Shown in pieces: positions 46,823-56,900 of a stretch of DNA of 64,000 nucleotides (position 1 is its first letter; every line of letters starts with the position of its first letter). Source of the DNA: Anabaena sp. WA102 (lineage in GTDB: Bacteria > Cyanobacteriota > Cyanobacteriia > Cyanobacteriales > Nostocaceae); contig NZ_CP011456.1 in NCBI RefSeq assembly GCF_001277295.1, forward strand, positions 2,170,001 to 2,234,000, in the 5' to 3' direction. The notes beneath the pieces are model-generated. The model was not told where the DNA came from and did no database searches. It saw only the letters and a list, made by a program, of their open reading frames with translations. Position numbers and translations under genes: made by a program.

Positions 46823-47917
46823 TTGGGAAGAGCAGCCAGGGCGGTTAAAACATTCACTATGCTTCAGTATTTTTTGTCCCGGACAGCCCTCATTTTTTGT
46901 TCCGTTAGTTTAGCGGTTTTGACTGTTGCTTGTAATCAAGATCAGCAGACAAAGATAGCTGGTGAGTCTAAACAATCTTTATCAAATGGGAGTTTGGCAG
47001 CTATCCGTTCTTCCAGTCAACGTAAACAACTGTTAGCTAGTCCAAATTCAACGCCACGAGCATCTGCTTCCACCCAATTAAGTTCTTTGGAAATGGCACT
47101 AGATAAAGCTGCTGGTGCTAAAAGTATCAGCCAATCCGCTGTATCTGTGGATGATTGGAAGTTGGTGGTGAATCAGTGGCAAGATGCGATCGCTCTGATG
47201 AAGCAAGTTAGGCGCAATAGTGGCAATTTTGCCTTTGCTCAACGTCAAATCCTTGAATACCGCCGTCAAGTTGCCTTAGCTCGCCGGAAGGCTTACCCCA
47301 AAAATTTAGCATCTTCTGTAACTCAGCCGCAATCAGTGGTCATTGAGGTTCCTCAACTACCGGGTAATGGGATAATTTCGGCTCGTCCCTCTGATAAAGC
47401 TCTAAAACCATCCTTATCTAAATCTAAGCCTAGTTTCTCGCCACTACCCACCCTCCCTCGCAACCACGAGGTATTTATTGCCCCAATTAAACGGCGAGTT
47501 GGTGGTACACCAATTATTGAAGTTACTTTCAATGGGACACAGCAGTTTGAGATGATTGTAGATACGGGGGCGAGTGGGACTGTGATTACCCAGAAGATAG
47601 CAGCGGCTTTGGGTGTAGTTACTGTCGGCAAAGCTAAAGCGAATACTGCCAGTGCCAAAGCGGTAGAATTCCCCATTGGCTATCTTGATTCTATGGAAGC
47701 CGGGGGCATGATCGTAAATAAGGTCCCAGTAGCGATCGCTGGTACAGAATTAGAAACAGGACTTTTAGGACATGACTTTTTCGGTAATTACGATGTAACT
47801 ATCAAACGTAATGTCGTAGAATTTCGTCCCCAAGGCCACTCAGAAGCTAATCCTTCAGAAAATCCACTAAATGTTCCAGCTTTGTCCAAGGGCTACCGCT
47901 TTGTAAAATTTCTTTAG
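46823..47917 (+). CDS. retropepsin-like aspartic protease lipoprotein
   Basis: A GGAGGAG site at about 46,810 lies 6 bases ahead of a TTG at 46,823; an ATG at 46,859 (MLQYFLSRTALIF) and a GTG at 46,808 are alternatives. A hydrophobic leader ends with the lipobox LTVAC, so the protein is probably lipid-anchored. A low-complexity Ser/Pro region follows, then a retropepsin domain with catalytic IVDTGASGTVI (about residue 250) and LLGHDFFGNYDV. The family (clan AA, TIGR02281-like) is widespread in cyanobacteria with unknown substrates. Its last 71 bases overlap the end of trpD on the other strand. Confidence 0.82.
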   Translation: MGRAARAVKTFTMLQYFLSRTALIFCSVSLAVLTVACNQDQQTKIAGESKQSLSNGSLAAIRSSSQRKQLLASPNSTPRASASTQLSSLEMALDKAAGAKSISQSAVSVDDWKLVVNQWQDAIALMKQVRRNSGNFAFAQRQILEYRRQVALARRKAYPKNLASSVTQPQSVVIEVPQLPGNGIISARPSDKALKPSLSKSKPSFSPLPTLPRNHEVFIAPIKRRVGGTPIIEVTFNGTQQFEMIVDTGASGTVITQKIAAALGVVTVGKAKANTASAKAVEFPIGYLDSMEAGGMIVNKVPVAIAGTELETGLLGHDFFGNYDVTIKRNVVEFRPQGHSEANPSENPLNVPALSKGYRFVKFL

Positions 47918-48893
47918 CTACAGTCACCCCTTGGGCATGATTTAGCCAGGGAACTACACCTGCTACTTGCAATGCCAGGGAAGCATTTAACGCCACTATA
48001 TCTTGTTGCGCTTGTGTGCCTTTCCCTTGCAAAACTTTTTTAAGAATCACCGCATTTTCTTGTGCGTCACCACCCTTAACAGCGGTAATGGGAGCAGGAA
48101 TCACACCAATTTCCTGGGGATCAACAGTAGTTAGGAATACTTTACCATCTTTTAAAATCGCCAAATCGGTAATATCGCCCAAACCAGCTTCATCTAATTT
48201 TTCTCGTCCATGGAGAACCACCGCTGTTTGTGTTCCCAAGAGATTTAAGGCTTCAGCAACGGTTTCTATCAGTTGAGGATCAAAAACACCAATTACCTGA
48301 CCAGTAGGATTCAGGGGATTTACTAAAGGTCCTAGTAAATTAAACACAGTCCGCACTTTGAGATTTCGCCGTAATGGGGCAACGGCTTTCAGGGCTGGAT
48401 GCCACCCAGGGGCGAATAAAAATGTAATTCCTACCTCTTGCACTGCTGCTTGGACTTTTTCACTGGCAGCAGTCAAATTTACTCCCAAGGCTTCTAAAAC
48501 ATCCGCGCTTCCCGTGAGACTGGAAGCAGAACGACTACCATGTTTAGCCACAGGTACACCAGCAGCAGCCACTACAAAGGCGACAGCGGTGGAAATATTA
48601 AAGGTTGATGCCCCATCACCACCTGTACCACAAGTATCAATTAACCGTTGGGACGGTGTTTCCCCGCCCTTGTTCATGGATATAGAAGACAGGGATTTTA
48701 ATACTTCTGCCATTCCTGTTAATTCTTCAGCACAAATTCCTTTAAAGTTCAAGGCCATTAAAATTGCCCCTGACAGTTCTGGGGGAATCGTTTCATTTAT
48801 CCATCCTTGCATCAATTCTGCGGCTTGAGTCCGGGATAATGATTGCCGTTCCAATAATTGTTTGAGTAAGTTAGACCAAATAGTAAAATCCAT
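47847..48893 (-). CDS. trpD: anthranilate phosphoribosyltransferase
   Basis: 348 residues, full length. It joins anthranilate and PRPP in tryptophan synthesis. Signature motifs are intact: DTCGTGGDGASTFNIST (residues 86-102), KHGSRSASS (117-125), RRNLKVRTVFNLLGPLVNP and the metal-binding DE pair in KLDEAGLGD. It overlaps the end of the aspartic protease gene tail to tail by 71 bases. Confidence 0.96.
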   Translation of the reverse strand: MDFTIWSNLLKQLLERQSLSRTQAAELMQGWINETIPPELSGAILMALNFKGICAEELTGMAEVLKSLSSISMNKGGETPSQRLIDTCGTGGDGASTFNISTAVAFVVAAAGVPVAKHGSRSASSLTGSADVLEALGVNLTAASEKVQAAVQEVGITFLFAPGWHPALKAVAPLRRNLKVRTVFNLLGPLVNPLNPTGQVIGVFDPQLIETVAEALNLLGTQTAVVLHGREKLDEAGLGDITDLAILKDGKVFLTTVDPQEIGVIPAPITAVKGGDAQENAVILKKVLQGKGTQAQQDIVALNASLALQVAGVVPWLNHAQGVTVAKEILQSGSPWTKLEHLVDFLKD

Positions 48894-48942
48894 TGTTCGG
48901 CTTTTTTATGATGTTGAATGTGATTTTACCAGATTTAGAGGT

Positions 48943-49782
48943 TTAGATCCCCGACTTCTTTAAGAAGTCGGGGATCTGATAATTACTAATAAATAGTTCT
49001 TTGCCTTTTTCGGCTTTTTTTTGTTTATAGTTATTCATGCCATATTGTAATTCCCATGTAATGATATTTGCCCATTTAAAGTTTTCTCTGATTTCTGGGC
49101 AATCGTCATAGGTAATTAACCAGTTATGGGGACATTGTTTTAAATTTGAAGCAAATCTTTGATGATCAAATCCTGTATGTAAATCTCCTTTTTTTCCATA
49201 TAATTTAGATTTTTCGGCTTTAACATAAGGAGGATCTAAAAATATGAATACTTCTTTTCCTGGTTCATTAATCAGATGGCTATAATCTAAGTTAGTAACT
49301 TTGATATCTTGTGTTAGTATATTTTCTAATTTTTCTAGTCTATCTATTGATGAATTGGTAAATCTTTTATGAAAAGATTCTAAAGAAAATCCACCGGATT
49401 CTATAGTTCCAGAAAATGTAATTCTATTCAGAACAAAAAACCGGACCGCTCTTTCTAACTCTGATAAGGTGTTAACATTTACATGAGCTAATTCGGCAAA
49501 AAGTAATTTTCCATCTTGAGAATTTTCTTTAACTTGACGAACTGCGGAAACTAATTTTGGTAAATCAGATTTTGCCAAATGCCAAAATAAAAATAATTCT
49601 GGGTTTAAATCGTTAATGGAAATCTTTAAATTGGGAAATCGTTGTTTGAGATAAATGAAAACTGAACCACCACCAACAAAAGGTTCTCTGAATTCAGAAA
49701 ACTTTTCTGGAAGACATTCAGCGATGCTTTTAATTGCTCTTGATTTTCCACCAGGATAACGGAGAGGACTTTTGATATTCAT
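48943..49782 (-). CDS. D12-class adenine-specific DNA methyltransferase
   Basis: About 279 residues from the preferred ATG at 49,782 (MNIKSPLRYPGGKS); the frame is open to 49,875 but the first 31 residues look untranslated. SAM-binding motif I (REPFVGGGSVFIYL) and catalytic DPPY (FIFLDPPYVKAE) are present in the alpha order of Dam-like enzymes. No restriction gene adjoins, so it is a solitary methylase, possibly regulatory. Its last residues (QIPDFLKKSGI) are encoded by a 33-bp palindromic repeat. Confidence 0.92.
   Translation of the reverse strand: MNIKSPLRYPGGKSRAIKSIAECLPEKFSEFREPFVGGGSVFIYLKQRFPNLKISINDLNPELFLFWHLAKSDLPKLVSAVRQVKENSQDGKLLFAELAHVNVNTLSELERAVRFFVLNRITFSGTIESGGFSLESFHKRFTNSSIDRLEKLENILTQDIKVTNLDYSHLINEPGKEVFIFLDPPYVKAEKSKLYGKKGDLHTGFDHQRFASNLKQCPHNWLITYDDCPEIRENFKWANIITWELQYGMNNYKQKKAEKGKELFISNYQIPDFLKKSGI
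48945..48977. repeat. 33-bp palindrome R5, copy 1
   Basis: AGATCCCCGACTTCTT and its complement, AAGAAGTCGGGGATCT. Copies of the same length lie at 57,415-57,447 and 57,663-57,695. Here it provides the stop codon region of the methylase gene. Confidence 0.9.
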
Positions 49783-49843
49783 GTTATTTGAGTTTGCAGA
49801 GGGAATATAGCAGAATTCAGGATTCAGTAAAACAACATTTATT

Positions 49844-49929
49844 GTAGGTTGGGTTGACGCAAGGAAACCCAACAAACTCTTACTATATTACTGCGAATGT
49901 TGGGTTTCACTTCATTCAACCCAACCTAC
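49844..49929. repeat. inverted repeat with GTAGGTTGGGTT ends
   Basis: GTAGGTTGGGTTGA and TCAACCCAACCTAC flank a core with AACCCAACA and TGTTGGGTT, forming a nested hairpin upstream of the methylase. Related AACCCAAC-bearing repeats occur at about 22,726 and 26,516. Confidence 0.75.
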
Positions 49930-50048
49930 TGTTCGGCTTTAAATTTAGATCCTGTACCTAATTAATCTGCAATTTGCTGTAATATAAATCCTATGTTTTA
50001 ATATACTCAGCTAAAATTAGCTTTTGTGGAAACTTACTATATCAACTT

Positions 50049-50774
50049 ATGAATCGTTCAGCCCCCTATCAACCATTAATATTCCGAATCCTGCATGGTA
50101 TAAGCGGGATTTTAGGAATTGGTGCAATTATTAGCGGATTCTTAGTTTACAATACTTTTGACAAAAGATTTGGATATATCGCAATTCCCAAAATCAATCC
50201 TATACAGGATATTCATGGGACATTAGCAGTATTTTTCTTGATTTTACTGCCATTTTTTGCTGTTTATAGTTTTCATGCTGGAAAAAGACGACTGTTACAA
50301 CCAGACTCTATCCAAAATCTAACTCAATTTGGTAAACCAATTTGGTGGGTAAGTCTGCAACGTTTAGTGAATACTAAAATGTTGCTTGCTGCTGTTTTAG
50401 TGGTGGTATCTGGGAGAATGATGAAGGAAGAATGGCTACCACTAGGAGAACTTGATCATGTTTGGTATTATGCTCATCTCATAGCTTGGGTAATCATAAT
50501 TTTTTGTTTAGCAATTCATGTTTTGATGTCGGCTAAAGTTGGTGGTGCGCCATTATTATTATCAATATTATCCTGGAAATTCCGTCCAGAAGATAGTCCT
50601 ACTAACTGGTATAGTCGTCTCTGTGTTTGGTTGGGTAATTTTTCCCATAATCTTCGGGAAGAAATTAATCAGTTTATGAAGGGTGGTTTATTATTGCAAA
50701 TTATTGAGGTAATTGTCTTAGGGGGAATTATCTCAGCATTTATTTTACCTTTGTTTTTTTCTGGTGGTCAATAA
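50049..50774 (+). CDS. cytochrome b561-like membrane protein
   Basis: 241 residues with about five transmembrane helices (ISGILGIGAIISGFLVY; GTLAVFFLILLPFFAVY; MLLAAVLVVVSG; YAHLIAWVIIIFCLAIHVL; a C-terminal IIEVIVLGGIISAFILPLFF). Candidate heme-ligand histidines lie in RILHGISG, DIHGTLAV, YYAHLIAW and LAIHVLMS, as in the cytochrome b/b6 domain family. It may transfer electrons across the membrane; partner unknown. Confidence 0.78.
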   Translation: MNRSAPYQPLIFRILHGISGILGIGAIISGFLVYNTFDKRFGYIAIPKINPIQDIHGTLAVFFLILLPFFAVYSFHAGKRRLLQPDSIQNLTQFGKPIWWVSLQRLVNTKMLLAAVLVVVSGRMMKEEWLPLGELDHVWYYAHLIAWVIIIFCLAIHVLMSAKVGGAPLLLSILSWKFRPEDSPTNWYSRLCVWLGNFSHNLREEINQFMKGGLLLQIIEVIVLGGIISAFILPLFFSGGQ

Positions 50775-50830
50775 TTGACAAATTGAACAAAATTAAGAGT
50801 TCTCCAATTAAAAAAATATCTCAAAATTTC

Positions 50831-50891
50831 TTGTGGTGCGGGCATCTTGCCCGCTAATAATACAAGGACGGGCAAGATGCCCATCCCACAA
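50831..50891. repeat. GGGCATCTTGCCCG inverted repeat
   Basis: TTGTGGTGCGGGCATCTTG is paired with CAAGATGCCCATCCCACAA around a 20-base loop. This is the only structure seen in the 321-base spacer 50,775-51,095, apart from the likely promoter of the dynamin-like gene. Confidence 0.8.
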
Positions 50892-51095
50892 CATTGGATT
50901 ATCTTTTTTGTGGAGTTCTCTAAATAACATTATCTTCTGCTTTAACAAGTCATGTATGTTTTTTGTTAAAGATTATTCGTAAACCATTGCCTTAACCGAA
51001 CAGTCTTGTCTGTTTTTGTTGTATCAGTGGTGGTGGTTTCTGGGTTTTGTGTTATAACCCAGTTGTGAAAATGAACTCAAACGAAAGACTACTCT

Positions 51096-53654
51096 ATGGA
51101 ACCAGACAAGCTGGCGCGATTGAAAGAGTACGGTGAATTTATCCTCCGCAAAATTGACTCAGTTCCCCAACGCCCTTCCCAAGAGGAAGATTGGGTTCCC
51201 ACTAGCCTTGATGATTGTCTGTTGCGGCTGCGAGAGGCGGCACAGAAAACTGTTGAACTAGCCAACTCACCAGTGAAAATTGGCGTAATGGGGGAGTTTA
51301 GCAGCGGAAAAAGTTTGCTGCTAGGCAGTCTGATTGGTTATGCAGATGCTTTACCTGTGAGTGAAAATCCGACAACAGGTAATGTCACAGCTATTCATAT
51401 TAAAACCCAGGATGATTTTGCAACTACTCAAGTAAATAATTATACGGTGGAATATTTATCCCATGAAGGGGTAAATGAGTGCTTACACTTCATTCTCAAA
51501 GAAGCAAACCGTCGCGCTACGTCCGCTGGGGTGACACCTTTACAGGTAGCTAAAATTAAAACCGGTAAGGATATCAGTATTTGGTGTGAGGAAGTTTGGA
51601 AAAGCTCAAATAATTTAGAGTTGCGTTATTTGGTGCGGGAGTTAGTGTTATTTTTGCGGGCTTATCAGGCTTATGGTGAGGCTTTATGCGGTCGCTTTTA
51701 CCAAATTGATGGCATTACTGCTCGTGAGGGTTTACAACTGGCAGAAATGCCAATGGCGATTCAATCTCTCAAGTTTGAGGATTTACCAGCGGCGAATGTT
51801 CGCTTACCAAATGCGCCACAACGATTAGGAACGCAATTATTACAAACCAGTTTTCTCTTAATTCGTCGCGTTGATATTGAAGTGAAAATATCACGGGAAA
51901 TTTGGGATGTTACGGGTGCAGAAGAATTTGTGTTGTTGGATTTTCCGGGGTTGGGTGCTGCTAATTCTGGGGCTAGGGATACATTTTTATCGTTGCGAGA
52001 ATTGGCACAAGTACAGACAATTCTAGTCTTACTGAATGGTAAATCACCGGGGAGCGATCGCGCCCATAAAATCTTCACAATGATGCAGCAACAACGCCCA
52101 GGACAAGACCTCAAGGATTTAATTCTCGTCGGTGTGGGACGTTTTGATCAACTGCCTTTAGAAAGTGAAGGTGGAGAAAGAGAACTAGATTTATTAATTA
52201 ATAATCAATCTGATTCTCAACCGTTACAAACAAATACAGTTTTCCAAAAATTAAAAGTTCTCAAAACCATTATTGATGGAGCGGAAGCATTTACCAGTCA
52301 AAAAGACAGAATTGTTTTATTATCACCCCTGTTAGGATTAGCTGAATTAGCCAAACGTTCTGGTCAAGTGAAAGCAGGTTCTGAGGAATTTCTCGCTAAT
52401 TTAGATTATCCAGAATATCTGGAAAGACCGAAAAAATTACAACAGAAATGGAGAGATTTAAGTGAATCTTTATTAGCAGCAGATGGGAGAAATCAATTAG
52501 GGAAACAATTGGGTTATTTTGCTCAAGATGGTGGTATTAGTAAATTAAGAGAACTAATTCAAACTCATGTTGCTAATCACGGACTAAAGCAATTATATGA
52601 AGATACCCGTCGGGCGGCTGATGGTATTCGTCAACAACAAGAATATCTCAAAGAAATTATTGCCGAAATTCACGAACAAGGTATACCAACAGTTGATACT
52701 CCGGCTTTACTAGAATTGAGATTAGCTATAGAAAGTTTAGATAGAACCTACAGAAACTTTCAAAAAGATTTAGGTAAAGAACAGTTGAAAGACCGCCGAG
52801 GTATTGTAGTTACTGATGTCATTAAAGATGAACTAACTTTAAAAATTTTGAATTGGAGTCAGTGGACATTATTATTTAATAAAATCCAAAATGGCACAAT
52901 TACCTTAGCAGAATTTAAAGGTGCAGCGGGGAAATTATTTGATAGAGGAAATCGGGTTAATACCTCCATACCGACTAAGAGTGATGACTTTTATCCAGCC
53001 TTTGAGAAAACAGTTAGAGAACTGGAGAACTTTGCGAGCGATCGCATTCGTCAAGCCGTGATAGACTTATTAAGCTCATTGGCACATCAAATCACCTTAG
53101 AACGAGAAAAACTACAAGCCATTCTTCAGCCAGAAATGGAACAAGAAATTGAATCAAAATTTGGACTTGAAGAAGCAGATTTATTTTATAAACTGTTACT
53201 AGGATCTGATCCTCGTCAATGGAAAGAAGCAATTATTGCCGAAATCAATAACCATAATCAAACCATCAAACCAGAAAGTATTTTTCCCCTAGCTAGACAA
53301 GACGAAAAACACAGTGTTGGGCAAATTTTTGATTGGTCACCAGAAAGAAATCAAAACCCATCAAGAAGTGTCAATCATCAACTTTTCGTATTACGACTGC
53401 GAGATGAAATTACCGCTAGTGCTAGTCTTCACCTTGTGCAATATGTCAGTGAAAGCAATCAGCAAGTAAATATAGAAATCAATGGAATTTTAGATCAAAT
53501 TATTCCCAGCTTGCAAAACCTTTCCAAAAAAGAAGCACTACTAAGATATATTGCTGCAAGAGATTCACAAACCGAATTAGCCATTCCAGCTTGGCTAGAA
53601 ATCTTAACCGATATTGCCACAATTAATGAAGAAGAATTATTTACCTGCATTTAA
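51096..53654 (+). CDS. dynamin-like GTPase
   Basis: 852 residues. The G domain is complete: G1 GEFSSGKS (residues 66-73), switch threonines in NPTTGN (G2), G3 DFPG at 282-285 and G4-like GRFD near 349. The large spacer between G1 and G3 is helical. Downstream is a long coiled-coil, stalk-like region (residues 480-840). No membrane segment is obvious. Bacterial dynamin-like proteins bind membranes and act in membrane repair, fission or phage defence. The next gene on the strand encodes an Hsp70-like ATPase and then an unknown protein; this order resembles the SrfB/SrfC pairing of proteobacteria, where SrfB is Hsp70-like and SrfC is dynamin-like. Confidence 0.85.
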   Translation: MEPDKLARLKEYGEFILRKIDSVPQRPSQEEDWVPTSLDDCLLRLREAAQKTVELANSPVKIGVMGEFSSGKSLLLGSLIGYADALPVSENPTTGNVTAIHIKTQDDFATTQVNNYTVEYLSHEGVNECLHFILKEANRRATSAGVTPLQVAKIKTGKDISIWCEEVWKSSNNLELRYLVRELVLFLRAYQAYGEALCGRFYQIDGITAREGLQLAEMPMAIQSLKFEDLPAANVRLPNAPQRLGTQLLQTSFLLIRRVDIEVKISREIWDVTGAEEFVLLDFPGLGAANSGARDTFLSLRELAQVQTILVLLNGKSPGSDRAHKIFTMMQQQRPGQDLKDLILVGVGRFDQLPLESEGGERELDLLINNQSDSQPLQTNTVFQKLKVLKTIIDGAEAFTSQKDRIVLLSPLLGLAELAKRSGQVKAGSEEFLANLDYPEYLERPKKLQQKWRDLSESLLAADGRNQLGKQLGYFAQDGGISKLRELIQTHVANHGLKQLYEDTRRAADGIRQQQEYLKEIIAEIHEQGIPTVDTPALLELRLAIESLDRTYRNFQKDLGKEQLKDRRGIVVTDVIKDELTLKILNWSQWTLLFNKIQNGTITLAEFKGAAGKLFDRGNRVNTSIPTKSDDFYPAFEKTVRELENFASDRIRQAVIDLLSSLAHQITLEREKLQAILQPEMEQEIESKFGLEEADLFYKLLLGSDPRQWKEAIIAEINNHNQTIKPESIFPLARQDEKHSVGQIFDWSPERNQNPSRSVNHQLFVLRLRDEITASASLHLVQYVSESNQQVNIEINGILDQIIPSLQNLSKKEALLRYIAARDSQTELAIPAWLEILTDIATINEEELFTCI

Positions 53655-53995
53655 TTGGTAATACCATTTCTTTATGAGACTGCGCTGAATTTTGTAACCT
53701 TGTCTTTTCCTCCTCTGTGTTCTCTGTGCCTCTGTGGTATGGCTAACGCCACGCTTCGCTAACGTTCCTTTCTAAATTTGGCGCATCTTTATACAAAATT
53801 GGTATAACATCTAATAAAGTACAAATTCATCTGCGTTCATCTGCGTTTATCCTCCTCCATCTGCGGTTAAAATCTTCCTTATCTACCTCAATGAAATAGG
53901 AATTGATATAATCCGTACTCTTCTATTAGTTATCAAATAAATTTAGGGAAATGCACTATCAATGAAATATTAACAAACAAAAAAGGAAAATAAAA
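53655..53995. other. spacer between dynamin-like and Hsp70-like genes
   Basis: No gene is seen. It holds a TATGGCTAACGCCACGCTTCGC small repeat (about 53,738) and a TCATCTGCGTTCATCTGCG repeat (about 53,828), and an AAGGA ribosome site for the following gene near 53,980. Confidence 0.6.
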
Positions 53996-56900
53996 ATGCC
54001 TGTGGAAATTCAGCTTCTACCTAGCTTTAAATTAGGTATGAAAGAAAACGCACAGTTGCATCTACCCACCATCCAAATTGTCCCTATTAAAAGCAACATT
54101 CCCTACATTTCTCGAATTACCTGCATAGTCAGAGGTACACCAAATGAATTAGCAGCAAAAATTCAAAGCAGCTATAGACAATTTCACTCAGATACACCCA
54201 AACAAATTTATAATATTTCTCAACTAGGACAAAACTCCTGTCAGTTAGATGCACCTTTAACCACAATAGTTGATTGTATCTTAAAGGTAATTGTCGAATA
54301 TTTTGATTCTGACGCTGCGGGAAAACCAAATTTGTCCATATCTAATCATGTATGTGCTGAATGTGATCTTTGGTTTATACCCAATTTACAAACATCATCA
54401 AGTTCATCTACAAAAAATCATCCACCCATGAATACTTCACAATTTGATCACTATTTGCATAATTTAAGTCAACAACTCAGTGAAAAACTCAACGAAAAAC
54501 AAAGAAAAAGATTTCCTGGTTGGTTAGCTTTAGATTTTGGTACTTCCAATTCTACAGTGACACTTTTTGACCCCATAGAAGTTCCCATTGCCGAAGTTTT
54601 ACCCAGAGAACAAGAACTGAGATTAAGAGAACGTATGGCGGAATGGTTTAATTCCTCCCCAGATTTAGCCTTACCAGATGTTAGTAGTGGTGAGTGGGAA
54701 AAATTCCTGGTTGATATTAGCAAAAACTTAGAAATAGAATCATATCAATTAAGTGAAATTTTTGAAAGCGATAACAAAGAATTATTTTTAGAAGCAATTC
54801 GGCAAATTGAATTATGTCTAGGAACAAGTGATAGATTTCGGCGGGCTGTTAGCAAAAAGCTTTATGCTATATATCATGAAGTTTTTCGTGTTCCCACATT
54901 AGAATCACAAAATTTAATTCCTGTAGTTTTAGATATTGACCGACGCAGTACAGAAATTCCCAGTGAAATGGAAGTATCGCAATTAATCCCTTTAAAACTA
55001 CGCATGGGTAGAGACGCAAGAGATAATAGAAAAAAAGCCATAGCCCAAGGAACAACTGTTTCAGTCAAAGAAATTATTAGCAGATTTCATCATTCACCCA
55101 AACGCTATTTTGGACAAGATCGATCTTTTCCCATTATCTTAGAAGACGACGAAGAAAACATTCAAGTTAATCGCCTCATTCAAGCAGCTTGGGCGCAATT
55201 AATTGAATTAACAGAAGATTATCGGCAACGGGCTAGACGCAGATTTTCAGAAGGCGATTTTTTAACAGCAGTTGTTACCTATCCCACCGTTGCCCCTCCC
55301 GTAGTTCGTAAAGAAATCAAGCAATTGGTACAGGAATTAGGCATTGATGATGTGCAAACAGCCTATGATGAAGCTGTGTCTGTTGCTATCTTTTTCCTGT
55401 GGCGAGAATTTGGCGGAAATCTGAATATTGGCATTGAATCTTTTAAAACTCGTTGTCGTCAAAATGGGAATAAATGGTCACAAAATGTCCTAGTTTTAGA
55501 TATTGGTGGCGGCACAACTGACTTAGCTTTAATTGAACTTACCCTCGAAGATAAAACCCCTTTCTTTGCAGATCATGAAGATCGAGGTTTAGGAGGACGT
55601 TACTATAAACTGACTCCTAAATTATTAGGTTCTTCAGGACATTTACAATTAGGTGGTGAATTAATTACTTTACGAATTTTCCGCTTGTTAAAAGTAGCAA
55701 TTTCTGATTTTCTCCTTACCGCAGTCACTACAGGTGATATCGAAAGCGATAAATTAGAAGACTTAATTAACTCCGAATTAAACGACCGTTTTTTAGAAGA
55801 TGGGAAATTTAAAACTGGTAGTTTATTAAAATGTATAGATAAGGAAAATCCTGAAGGTGATGTTGCCTTTAAAGATGCCCTGGATACTGCGGAAAAAGTC
55901 TTACCAACTCGTTGGCAACAGGCACCCCAACGCCTACAAACCTTTTACACATTGTGGGATCATGCGGAAGCCGCCAAACTCAAATTAGGACAAAAAACAA
56001 CCACAGATGGTTCTTTATTAACTTTCACTTTAAATGAACAACAAATTGGCGAACTGCTTGCCCAAAGTGCTGTTAAATTTCAAGTTAGAAGTTCTGAATC
56101 TATTTATTTAACTTTAGATCATCAGCAATTTGAACGGGCAGCAACTTCGTCAATTAAAGAAGCAATTGGGATTGCTAAAGGTTTAATAGAAAGCCGTCTC
56201 AGTTCAGAACCTAATCAAAAAGTAGATTGGTTAATTCTTTCTGGAAAAACCTGTAGTCTTGATCTTGTGCAACAACAAATTTACGAGGAATTTGGTCAAT
56301 CACCATATTTTGTTTGGAATCCCGAACGAATTACTTTTGTTTTAGAATTTACTAAACTTGCTACCTCAGCAGGTGCTTGTTATGCCGAAAAACTACGTCG
56401 CTTTCGATTTGATCCTGAAGAATCTAAAAGTCTATTACGCAAAGGTGCAAATCAATTAGAAATTGATGTCAAAAACCTGTTTTATTATCTTCCTTGCAAC
56501 TTCAAACGCAAAACCCAAAGTAACGACCCATTAGCCATTTTTAGTGCTGGACAAGAACTATATCAGCTTGCACCTTGGGATACGGTTGCTAAAGTGCGGA
56601 CACCTTGGCAGGGCATTCAATTAACTAATATTATCCATCGTCAAGATTATGAAAATGGAACTTTTCGTCTGTGGGGTAGTTTCGACGGTAAAATATTGAT
56701 GGATAAGTTGGGCATGGAAGAACAGGAATTTCTCAAAAAAATCAAAGTCCAATTTGAGATTGACCAAGCTTTACAATTTAGTATTTTACTATGTCGAGGT
56801 AATCCCCATTATTTAATAGACGTGGTTGGTATTGATATTAATTCAGTCATATCTAAATCTACTGAAAATGCCTTGTTTACTGATGGTAATTTAAAGTGGA

